Position numbers and translations under genes: made by a program
In this document: one piece after another, positions 1-7,118 of the stretch
How positions within the stretch are numbered: the stretch's first letter is position 1
How the letters are laid out: every line of letters starts with the position of its first letter
The notes under the pieces: model-generated
Databases searched by the model: none
What the model was told of the DNA's origin: nothing
Seen by the model: only the letters and a program-made list of their open reading frames with translations
NCBI GenBank assembly: GCA_934668295.1
Contig: CAKUND010000036.1
Coordinates: forward strand, 1-14,382
Length of the DNA: 14,382 nt
DNA from: an uncultured Oscillospiraceae bacterium
GTDB lineage: Bacteria > Bacillota > Clostridia > Oscillospirales > Oscillospiraceae
Direction of reading: 5' to 3'

Positions 1-1
1 C

Positions 2-26
2 ATCCGACAGCGCCGAATTTTCGGAT
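2..26. repeat. Short inverted repeat upstream of the OLE promoter
   Basis: ATCCGA at 2-7 is complementary to TCGGAT at 21-26, with a 13-base spacer. No convincing coding sequence is visible in bases 1-53. The repeat may be the remnant of a hairpin behind the gene that lies left of the window (often ispA in this gene order), but no T-tract follows it, so I do not call a terminator. Confidence 0.25.
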
Positions 27-53
27 CGTAACAGAAAGTTTATGAATATTTGC

Positions 54-82
54 TTGTATATACATCCGTAATATGATATACT
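54..82 (+). promoter_or_regulatory. SigA-type extended -10 promoter for OLE RNA
   Basis: The -35 element is TTGTAT (54-59), followed by a 17-base spacer and the -10 element TATACT (77-82). A TG one base upstream of the -10 (74-75) makes it an extended -10. The expected transcription start is near 88-90. The 9-bp closing helix of the RNA begins at 88, so promoter position and RNA structure agree. A second reading, TTGCTT (50-55) with TATGAT (72-77) and a 16-base spacer, is possible but weaker. Confidence 0.7.
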
Positions 83-87
83 TGCTC

Positions 88-725
88 TGCAATGGCGCAG
101 TATTCTAGTCAGCTTTGCCGGCTGCGAGGAAGGGCCTAAAAATCCTTTGTTTGGCATACCTGTGAACCCCGTGGTGTCTGCTTCTTACGCCCAGTCTGGG
201 GTGGATGCTGTGGGAAGGCGATTGACGCCTGCGGCGGACGGGCTGTCTCCAATGGCATGGAGAAGATGACCCGGTCGCTGTGGAGACTGGATATTGTGCA
301 GCGGCGAACTCCCTTCGTGGTATCCGACCGTTGTACGATACCGGATATGAACCTGCATTGCGGTGCTACCCGGCTTTAAGCCGTGAACGCTGTGTGCAGA
401 GTAGCCTGCCTTGCGTGAACCGGCCGGGAAAGGGAAGCTGATGCGTCTGGTGCTCATGGCCTTGAGCACAGACGATATTCCCTTGAAAGACGGTTTGCAA
501 AAGAGGATAAGAGTCGGTTCAAGCTGTTGTGGAAATCACCTAGACTGTCGAAAGGGCCTTTATGGGATTGCGGTACGGACTAAGTGGCAATCGGGTAGTG
601 GCCATGGCGACAGGTCAACGCGAGCATGAAAGGGGAACCACCTCCATCGGCGACGAGAGGATGCTCCCGGGGAAAACAAACCCGACCTAAGCCGTAAGAT
701 TAACCATAATCGCTGCCATTGTACA
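88..725 (+). ncRNA. ole: OLE RNA (ornate, large, extremophilic noncoding RNA)
   Basis: This stretch of about 640 bases has no credible CDS but is rich in short complementary segments. The ends pair as TGCAATGGC (88-96) with GCCATTGTA (715-723), nine pairs including one G-U. Internal helices include 166-170/198-202, CGGCT/AGCCG (371-375/379-383), GTGCTC/GAGCAC (450-455/464-469) and GATTGC/GCAATC (566-571/587-592). Known OLE RNAs are about 600 bases long, lie directly upstream of oapA and dxs, and act as membrane-associated ribonucleoprotein complexes tied to cold, short-chain alcohol and Mg2+ stress. Size, strand, neighbours and structure all match. The identification rests on context plus remembered family features, such as the GC-rich purine-rich 5' segment near 117-136; no covariance model was run. 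The exact 3' end could be 725 or the terminator at about 775. Confidence 0.88.
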
Positions 726-735
726 GTTGCAAATC

Positions 736-775
736 CTGATAAAATGCCGCGTATGCGGCGTTTTATCAGCATTTA
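736..775 (+). terminator. Intrinsic terminator after OLE RNA
   Basis: A 15-bp stem (736-750 with 755-769, one G-U pair) is closed by the tetraloop GTAT. The core has the usual layout: an A-run (741-744), a GC stem, and then TTTT (761-764) followed by more AT-rich sequence. It is symmetric enough to work in both directions. It separates OLE from oapA and would define a discrete OLE transcript of about 680 bases. Partial readthrough into oapA is possible. Confidence 0.75.
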
Positions 776-816
776 TTTGTTCAGACATAAGTTTACATAA
801 TTATTTGGAGGCTGCC

Positions 817-1410
817 TTGGCTGCTGCAAAAAAGAAAAAAGCCGGGAAATCGGCCAGACCCGATTTCAAATGGATCGCGCTCATCTTTCTGACGACCGTT
901 CTGATCTCGGCTCTGATGAGCTTCGTGTCGTCCAATCTTCTGGAGGGCGCGGGGCTTGCGCTGTCCTTCGTGATCCTGATCTGCATTGTGCTGACCGGTA
1001 TTCTGTTTGATATCATCGGCGTCGCCGTCACGGCGGCGGACGAGGTCCCGTTCCATGCGATGGCTTCGCGCAAGGTTCCGGAGGCGGAAGACGCGCTGCG
1101 CCTGATTCGCAACGCGGGAAAAGTCTCATCGTTCTGCAATGACGTCATCGGCGATATCTGCGGCGTTATCTCCGGCTCTGCTGCGGCGGTCATCGCCGCG
1201 CGTGTGCTGATTCTGAGCAAAAGCAAATCGGAGATTTTTATTACGCTGCTGCTCTCCGCCGTCGTTTCCGGTGTGACGGTTGGCGGCAAGGCCTGCGGCA
1301 AGTCGCTTGCCATGAATAGCAGTACCGCCGTCGTGCGCACGGCAGCAAAGGTTCTGTGCTTTTTTCGGACGCTTCCGCAGCGCATCCGGAAAAAGCGCAC
1401 AGAAAAATGA
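817..1410 (+). CDS. oapA: OapA-like OLE-associated membrane protein
   Basis: This encodes 197 residues from a TTG start. No ATG is available upstream in this frame. GGAGG at 807-811 sits five bases before the TTG, which decides the start. A very basic N-terminus (KKKK at 5-8) precedes four likely membrane helices at about 17-37, 46-72, 109-133 and 137-156, and the C-terminus is also basic (RIRKKR). In known systems OapA binds OLE RNA and brings it to the membrane; the family has been related to DUF21/CNNM-type Mg2+ transport proteins. Its place between OLE RNA and dxs is the main evidence, supported by size and topology. The stop lies nine bases before dxs, which suggests co-transcription. 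No strong promoter is visible between the OLE terminator and this gene. Confidence 0.85.
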   Translation: MAAAKKKKAGKSARPDFKWIALIFLTTVLISALMSFVSSNLLEGAGLALSFVILICIVLTGILFDIIGVAVTAADEVPFHAMASRKVPEAEDALRLIRNAGKVSSFCNDVIGDICGVISGSAAAVIAARVLILSKSKSEIFITLLLSAVVSGVTVGGKACGKSLAMNSSTAVVRTAAKVLCFFRTLPQRIRKKRTEK

Positions 1411-1419
1411 GGGCTTCGC

Positions 1420-3255
1420 ATGCTTTTAGATACCATCCATTCCAGACAGGATCTGCTGGATATTCCCGAGCAGCAGCTCGGCACGCTGTGCGACGAAATT
1501 CGGCAGTTTCTTGTGCAGAATGTCAGCCGCACCGGCGGCCATCTGGCGTCGAATCTTGGCATTGTTGAGACAACGGTCGCCATTCACCGCGTATTCGACA
1601 CCAGTCGTGACCGGCTTGTGTTCGACGTCGGACATCAGTGCTATGTGCATAAGATGCTTACCGGCCGCATGGACCGGTTTGATACGCTCCGCCAGCAGGG
1701 GGGGCTTTCCGGCTTTCCAAAGCCGTGTGAGAGCGTACACGATGCGTTTATCGCCGGTCATGCCTCCAACGCCGTTTCCGTTGCGCTCGGTATGGCCCGG
1801 GCGCGCACGATGGCTGAGGAGGACTATCATGTGCTTGCCCTGATGGGCGACGGCGCACTCACGGGCGGCCTTGCATATGAGGGCTTCAACAACGCAGGCG
1901 CAAGCCGCGAGCCCATGATCGTCCTGCTCAACGACAACGGCATGTCCATTACGCCGAACGTCGGCGCGATCTCCCGCTATCTCGCGCAGGCGCGTCTGCG
2001 CCCCAAATATCTTGATCTCAAGCTCTGGTACCGCCAGACGACGGCCAAAACTGCTTTTGGCCGCAGACTTTATGCACTGACGCATAAAATCAAAGAGCAT
2101 ATGCGCCGCAGCATTCTCGGCACGACGCTGTTTGAAAATCTCGGCTTTACCTACCTTGGCCCGGTCGACGGTCATGACATTTCCAGAATCGAAATACTTT
2201 TGAAGACAGCTGTCGCGCTGCATGAGCCGGTTCTGATCCACCTCATCACGCAGAAGGGCCGCGGATATGCGCCGGCGGAGAAAACGCCGCAGGACTTCCA
2301 CGGCATCGGAAAATTTGACCCCGATACGGGTATGCCGGCGGCAGTGTCCGCACCGTCCTTCTCGGATGTGTTCGGGCAGGAGCTCTGCCGTATGGCTGCC
2401 AGCGACAAGACCGTCTGCGCAATTACCGCCGCCATGCAGCACGGTACGGGGCTTGACCAGTTTGCATCTGACTTTTCATCCCGCTTTTTTGATGTCGGCA
2501 TTGCCGAAGGCCACGCGGTCTGCATGGCGGCCGGCCTTGCCAAGCAGGGGATGAAGCCTGTTGCAGCGATCTACTCTACGTTCCTGCAGCGCTCCTACGA
2601 TATGCTGCTGCATGATGTAGCGCTGCAGCAGCTGCATGTCGTGCTGGCTGTCGACCGCTGCGGCATTGTCGGTGAGGACGGAGACACGCATCAGGGCATG
2701 TTTGACGTCGGTTATCTCCGGCAAGTTCCCGGCATGAGGATCTTCTGTCCGGCCAGCTTTTCCGAGCTGCGCGAGGATCTGCATACGGCGATCTATGCCT
2801 GTACCGGCCCTGCGGCCATCCGCTATCCGCGCGGCGGCGAGGGCAGCTATCAGTCTGCCGCTTCTCAGACCCGCATCCGCGAGGGCTACACCTGCACGAT
2901 CATCTGCTATGGCACAATGGTCAACGCCGTTCTGGCTGCAGCGGATACCATGCAGGCTGCAGGCTACCGGCCCGAAATTTTAAAGCTGCGTACCATTTCT
3001 CCGGTGGACTGGGACGCGATCGACGCATCCGTCCGAAAGACAAAGCGCGTGTTTGTGTTCGAGGAAACGTCAGACCGCAGCTGTCTGGCTGATGAGATTT
3101 TTTCCCACCTGATTGAAAACGGGATCCCGGCGGTCTGCCGGAAGCGGAACCTTGGGCGCGGCTTCATTCCGCACGGTGCGCCTGCCGCGCTGCTTTCTGC
3201 GGCAGGACTGGATGCCGCTTCGCTCACAAAACTGATGCAGGAGGAGCTTTCCTGA
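1420..3255 (+). CDS. dxs: 1-deoxy-D-xylulose-5-phosphate synthase
   Basis: This thiamine-diphosphate enzyme condenses pyruvate with glyceraldehyde 3-phosphate in the first step of the MEP isoprenoid pathway. Its 611 residues are close to the usual 620. Visible motifs are H41 in the N-terminal substrate region, VGHQ around H72, the ThDP/metal site GDG at 143-145 with the partner NDN at 171-173, the VDGHD motif at about 249-253, the catalytic Glu at 363 in GIAE, and the transketolase signature DRCGIVGEDGDTHQG at about 412-426. The usual GHSS motif reads GHAS (112-115), and the residue after the catalytic Glu is Gly, where Gln or Glu is common. These are mild variations. GAGGG at 1409-1413 serves as its ribosome binding site. 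Its TGA overlaps the tlyA ATG by one base. Confidence 0.97.
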   Translation: MLLDTIHSRQDLLDIPEQQLGTLCDEIRQFLVQNVSRTGGHLASNLGIVETTVAIHRVFDTSRDRLVFDVGHQCYVHKMLTGRMDRFDTLRQQGGLSGFPKPCESVHDAFIAGHASNAVSVALGMARARTMAEEDYHVLALMGDGALTGGLAYEGFNNAGASREPMIVLLNDNGMSITPNVGAISRYLAQARLRPKYLDLKLWYRQTTAKTAFGRRLYALTHKIKEHMRRSILGTTLFENLGFTYLGPVDGHDISRIEILLKTAVALHEPVLIHLITQKGRGYAPAEKTPQDFHGIGKFDPDTGMPAAVSAPSFSDVFGQELCRMAASDKTVCAITAAMQHGTGLDQFASDFSSRFFDVGIAEGHAVCMAAGLAKQGMKPVAAIYSTFLQRSYDMLLHDVALQQLHVVLAVDRCGIVGEDGDTHQGMFDVGYLRQVPGMRIFCPASFSELREDLHTAIYACTGPAAIRYPRGGEGSYQSAASQTRIREGYTCTIICYGTMVNAVLAAADTMQAAGYRPEILKLRTISPVDWDAIDASVRKTKRVFVFEETSDRSCLADEIFSHLIENGIPAVCRKRNLGRGFIPHGAPAALLSAAGLDAASLTKLMQEELS

Positions 3256-4064
3256 TGAAGCATAAGGAACGACTGGATGTGCTGCTTGTTGCGCGCAATC
3301 TGGCGGAATCGAGAAGCAAGGCACAGGCCATGATCATGGCAGGCGAGGTCTATGTCAACGAGCAGAAGGCCGATAAGGCCGGGCTCGAGATCAACATTGA
3401 CGACGATCCTGTGATCGAGGTGCGCGGCAGCGCGTGTCCCTATGTCAGCCGGGGCGGCTTGAAGCTGGAAAAGGCACTCCGTGATTTCCATGTCGATCCC
3501 ACCGGCTTCGTATGCAGCGACTCCGGCGCTTCTACCGGCGGCTTTACCGACTGCCTGCTGCAGCAGGGGGCAAGCAAGGTCTTTGCCATTGATGTCGGCT
3601 ACGGACAGCTTGCGTGGAAAATTCGCTCCGACCCGCGTGTGGTCGTGATGGAGCGTACGAACATCCGCTATGTCACGCCGGAAGATCTCGGAGAACCGCT
3701 CGACCTGTCTGTCGTTGACGTATCATTCATTTCTTTGAAAATCGTTCTTCCGGCCATCCAGAGACTGCTGAAGCCCACCGGGCAGGTGCTCTGCCTCATC
3801 AAGCCGCAGTTTGAAGCAGGAAAGGAAAACGTCGGCAAAAAGGGCGTTGTGCGTGATCCAGCCGTACACGCGCAGGTACTGCGTGATTTTACCGCGCTGG
3901 CCGCGTCTGTGAGCTTTACGATCCGGAATCTTACGTTCTCCCCGGTCAAGGGACCGGAGGGAAATATTGAATTTCTCGCGCATCTTTCCATGCAGACTGG
4001 ACAGGAGAACCTTCCTGACATTGACGCGCTCGTCGCGCAGGCGCATGCAGCGCTGAAAGGGTAA
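3255..4064 (+). CDS. tlyA: TlyA-type rRNA (cytidine-2'-O)-methyltransferase
   Basis: This encodes 269 residues, the normal TlyA length. The N-terminal S4 RNA-binding domain spans about residues 4-64 (RLDVLL, AGEVYVN). The FtsJ-like methyltransferase domain follows, with the SAM motif SDSGASTGGFTDCL at about 88-101, VDVSF with D155, and IKPQFE with K183, consistent with the acidic and lysine catalytic residues of this fold. Characterised members methylate C1409 of 16S rRNA and, in some bacteria, C1920 of 23S rRNA, which affects capreomycin sensitivity; which targets apply here is unknown. The ATG overlaps the dxs stop by one base, indicating translational coupling. dxs-tlyA adjacency is a conserved Firmicutes arrangement. 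Confidence 0.95.
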   Translation: MKHKERLDVLLVARNLAESRSKAQAMIMAGEVYVNEQKADKAGLEINIDDDPVIEVRGSACPYVSRGGLKLEKALRDFHVDPTGFVCSDSGASTGGFTDCLLQQGASKVFAIDVGYGQLAWKIRSDPRVVVMERTNIRYVTPEDLGEPLDLSVVDVSFISLKIVLPAIQRLLKPTGQVLCLIKPQFEAGKENVGKKGVVRDPAVHAQVLRDFTALAASVSFTIRNLTFSPVKGPEGNIEFLAHLSMQTGQENLPDIDALVAQAHAALKG

Positions 4065-4072
4065 CATACGCT

Positions 4073-4939
4073 ATGAAGATCGTCGTTTCGCCGAATCCCT
4101 ACCGTGATAAACAATTCAAAAACGCCCGGCAAGCCTGCTCGATCCTGAGGGATGCAGGCGCGGACGTTTCGCTCTGCCTGCCGTTCGACGTGGATAAGAC
4201 GTTTGAAATTCCGCGTGATCTCCATTTTCAGGATATTCAGAAGGAGATCAAAACGGCAGATATGCTGATTTGTTTCGGCGGCGACGGAACGATCCTGCAC
4301 TCGTCCAAAATCGCAACAGAGCACAATATTCCGATCCTTGGCGTCAATATTGGCACGATGGGCTTTATTGCGGAGCTGGAAGCCGGCGAGATCGAGCTTC
4401 TGCGGAAGATCCCCAAAGGAGACTATACAGTGGATGAGCGCACGATGCTGGATGTCAGCGTCGGAAACGGCAAACAGACATTTTTCCACGAAACAGCACT
4501 CAACGACGCCGTCATTACCAAGGGCGCAATTGCCCGTGTGGTGCAGCTCGGGATCTACTGCGACGGCGTGGAGGCGACCAGCTACTCCGGAGACGGTGTG
4601 ATCCTCTGCACGCCGACCGGCTCGACCGCCTATTCCATGTCTGCCGGCGGCCCGATCGTGGAGCCGTCTGCGAAGAACTTCCTGATCACGCCTATCTGCG
4701 CGCATGCCATGCTGGCAAAAAGCATCGTCGTTGCGCCAAGCCGCGTGGTGACAGTCAAGGTCGGCAAGGTCGGACGGCATAACGCGTTTTTGTCGGTTGA
4801 CGGAGGCCGGGCGTTCCGGCTGAACGTCGGGGACGAGATCGTAGTCAGAAGCTCACAGAAGGTCACGCGGCTGGTACGGCTGAAAAACACCAGCTTTTTT
4901 GAGATTTTGAACCGGAAATTCATTGAAAAAATGAGGTAA
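4073..4939 (+). CDS. nadK: NAD kinase
   Basis: This enzyme phosphorylates NAD to NADP. The 288 residues carry the family motifs in order: GGDGT at 69-73 (nucleotide and metal binding), GVNIGTMGF at about 90-98, LNDAV at 143-147, SGDG near 172-175 and TPTGSTAY at 180-187 (NAD ribose and adenine contacts). The length is typical of bacterial NadK. The start lies nine bases after the tlyA stop; AAAGGG at 4056-4061, inside the end of tlyA, is the likely ribosome binding site. NADPH is consumed by the MEP pathway that Dxs starts, so a shared operon makes metabolic sense, though that link is inference. Confidence 0.96.
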   Translation: MKIVVSPNPYRDKQFKNARQACSILRDAGADVSLCLPFDVDKTFEIPRDLHFQDIQKEIKTADMLICFGGDGTILHSSKIATEHNIPILGVNIGTMGFIAELEAGEIELLRKIPKGDYTVDERTMLDVSVGNGKQTFFHETALNDAVITKGAIARVVQLGIYCDGVEATSYSGDGVILCTPTGSTAYSMSAGGPIVEPSAKNFLITPICAHAMLAKSIVVAPSRVVTVKVGKVGRHNAFLSVDGGRAFRLNVGDEIVVRSSQKVTRLVRLKNTSFFEILNRKFIEKMR

Positions 4940-4946
4940 CGCGCCT

Positions 4947-5402
4947 ATGAAATCGAAACGCCAGGAGAAAATACTGGAGCTTATCGCGGATCACAGTGTA
5001 CAGACCCAGGAGCAACTGCTTGCCGAGCTCAATGAGGCGGGCTTCTGCACCACGCAGGCCACCATTTCCCGCGACATCAAGCAGCTGCGCATCATCAAGG
5101 AGCTCGGCCCAAACGGCATTTACCGGTATGCAACTGCACCCAAGCCGGCGGAGCATACCTTCTCCGCCAAGCTGAATCTGATTTTCCGGCAGTGCATCAC
5201 GAGCGTTGACTATGCGCAGAACCTGATCGTTGTCAAGACCATGCCCGGCCTTGCCAACGGCGCCGCCGCAGCGATCGATAAGCTGAATATCCCGGAAATG
5301 CTTGGGACGCTTGCGGGCGACGATACCTGCTTTGTTGTGTTGAAGGATACCCAGTCGGCCGCCGAGCTTTGCGCAGAGATCCGGGAGCAGATCGAGCACT
5401 GA
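4947..5402 (+). CDS. argR: Arginine repressor ArgR/AhrC
   Basis: This encodes 151 residues, the standard ArgR size. The N-terminal winged helix-turn-helix (about 1-70) contains the recognition helix TQATISRDIKQLRI. The C-terminal hexamerisation and arginine-binding domain contains GTLAGDDT (about 117-124), matching the conserved GTxxGDDT ligand motif. As a hexamer with arginine it represses arginine biosynthesis and activates catabolism. No arginine genes are nearby, so it acts in trans. GAGGT at 4933-4937, inside the end of nadK, is the likely ribosome binding site. No clear ARG-box palindrome was found in front of the gene, so self-regulation is not supported here. Confidence 0.95.
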   Translation: MKSKRQEKILELIADHSVQTQEQLLAELNEAGFCTTQATISRDIKQLRIIKELGPNGIYRYATAPKPAEHTFSAKLNLIFRQCITSVDYAQNLIVVKTMPGLANGAAAAIDKLNIPEMLGTLAGDDTCFVVLKDTQSAAELCAEIREQIEH

Positions 5403-5429
5403 GCCCCGGACAGAACAGGAGGAAGACCG

Positions 5430-7118
5430 ATGCTTTCTACCCTGCATATTGAAAATATTGCTGTGATCGAACAGGCAGAGATCGTTTTTGACAGTGGTTT
5501 CAATGTCCTCACCGGCGAGACCGGTGCGGGCAAATCCATCGTCATAGACGCGATCTCTGCCATTTTGGGTGAACGGGCCTCGCGCGAAATGATCCGCACC
5601 GGCGCGCAGAAGGCATTTGTCAGCGCAATTTTTTCCGGCGTGCCGGAGCTGCCATGGTTTGCGGAAAACCAGATCCCGTATGAGCCAGAGCTCGGCGTTT
5701 CCCGCGAGATCTTTGCCGACGGAAAAAACAGCTGCCGCGTCAGCGGCAAGCCCGTCACGGTCTCCACGCTCCGAAAGCTCGGCGTCCAGCTCATCCAGAT
5801 CCATGGGCAGAACGATTCCCAGCAGCTGTTTGATGAGGCGACACACATCGGCTATCTCGATCTGTTTGCCCACGACGAAGCACTGCTGGAGGATTACCGG
5901 CAGGCGTATGACAAGGTCAGCGCTGTCCAGCAGGAGATCCGCCGTTTGTCCATGGATGAATCGGAAAAGCTCCGTCTGGTCGAGACGCTGAAATTCCAGA
6001 TCGACGAAATTGAGCGCGCCGAGCTGCAGCCGGGTGAGGAAGACGAACTGCTTGAGAGACGGAAGGTGCTCCAGAACGCCGAAAAGCTGACGGACGCGAT
6101 GGAGGCTGCCGTCTGTGCACTCTATGGCGATGAAACGTCGGACGGCGCAGCGGCCATGATCGCAAACGCTGCGCATGCGCTGGAACGGGTCAGTCGCGTT
6201 TCAGATGAAATGCGGCAGCTCAGCGGAAAGCTGAACGACCTCATGTATACCGCGCAGGATATTGCCGACGAGCTGCGGGACAAGAAGGACGATCTAACCT
6301 ATTCTGCCGATGAGCTTGAGCAGACCGAAGAACGCCTTGATACGCTCCACAAGCTCAAGCGCAAATACGGCGGAAGCGTAGAGGATGTCATCGCATTCTG
6401 CGAGAAGGCCAGAAATCAGCTCGACGAAGTGGAGTTCGCGACCGACCGCATCGAACAGCTCCAGAAAAAGCTGGCTGTCCTGCAGAAGACCATGCAGGAA
6501 AAGGGTGCGGCGCTGACAGACGCGCGAAAAACGGCGGCAGAGAGCCTTCAGAAAGCGATCTCCTCCGAACTGATGCAGCTGGATATGCCGAAGATCCAAT
6601 TTGTCTGTGAGTTTGCGGAGCAGTCCCCGCAGGAAAACGGTCTGGATTCCGTCCGCTTTCTGATGTCCGCCAACGTTGGTGAAGCGCTGCGGCCGCTTGC
6701 AAAGGTCGCCTCCGGCGGTGAGCTGGCACGTATCATGCTCGCGATGAAAAATGTGCTTGCGGCGGAGGATTCTGTCGGGACCATGATCTTTGACGAAGTC
6801 GACGCGGGCGTCAGTGGCCGCGCTGCGCAGAAGGTCGCGTATAAGCTCTGGTCAGTCGCAAAGGGCCGTCAGGTCCTGTGCGTGACGCACCTGCCGCAGA
6901 TCGCCGCCATGGCCGACACGGAATTCACGGTCGAAAAACGAGTGGAAAACGGCAGAACGTATACAAGCGTTCTGCGCCTGGATAACGCCGGACGGCAGCA
7001 GGAGCTTGCCCGCCTGACCGGCGGCAGTATGATCACCGAAACAACGCTGGCCGGCGCGGCGGAGCTGCTGCGTCTGGCGGAACAGACAAAGAAGGGAGTC
7101 TCACATGAAAGTACGTAA
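5430..7118 (+). CDS. recN: DNA repair ATPase RecN
   Basis: This SMC-like ATPase acts early at DNA double-strand breaks. The 562 residues match the family. Walker A is GETGAGKS at 29-36. A long charged coiled-coil region spans about 150-370. The ABC signature SGGELAR starts at S428, and Walker B is MIFDE at 452-456 followed by DAGVSG. A consensus AGGAGG (5417-5422) lies seven bases before the ATG, 27 bases after the argR stop. argR-recN adjacency is conserved across Firmicutes. The last 14 bases overlap the start of the downstream S-layer-homology gene. No SOS box was seen in front of recN, which is consistent with expression from the operon. Confidence 0.97.
   Translation: MLSTLHIENIAVIEQAEIVFDSGFNVLTGETGAGKSIVIDAISAILGERASREMIRTGAQKAFVSAIFSGVPELPWFAENQIPYEPELGVSREIFADGKNSCRVSGKPVTVSTLRKLGVQLIQIHGQNDSQQLFDEATHIGYLDLFAHDEALLEDYRQAYDKVSAVQQEIRRLSMDESEKLRLVETLKFQIDEIERAELQPGEEDELLERRKVLQNAEKLTDAMEAAVCALYGDETSDGAAAMIANAAHALERVSRVSDEMRQLSGKLNDLMYTAQDIADELRDKKDDLTYSADELEQTEERLDTLHKLKRKYGGSVEDVIAFCEKARNQLDEVEFATDRIEQLQKKLAVLQKTMQEKGAALTDARKTAAESLQKAISSELMQLDMPKIQFVCEFAEQSPQENGLDSVRFLMSANVGEALRPLAKVASGGELARIMLAMKNVLAAEDSVGTMIFDEVDAGVSGRAAQKVAYKLWSVAKGRQVLCVTHLPQIAAMADTEFTVEKRVENGRTYTSVLRLDNAGRQQELARLTGGSMITETTLAGAAELLRLAEQTKKGVSHEST

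Noticed and set aside
185..772. Short open frames on both strands within the OLE region
   Set aside because: They lack ribosome binding sites, have biased low-complexity composition, and overlap conserved-looking RNA helices; the RNA explains the region better.
727..816. Upstream extension of OapA from TTG 727
   Set aside because: It would translate through the OLE terminator hairpin and has no ribosome binding site; GGAGG at 807-811 points to TTG 817.
4920..6176. 418-residue antisense frame over argR and recN
   Set aside because: It is a shadow frame of two well-identified genes, a common effect of high third-position GC.
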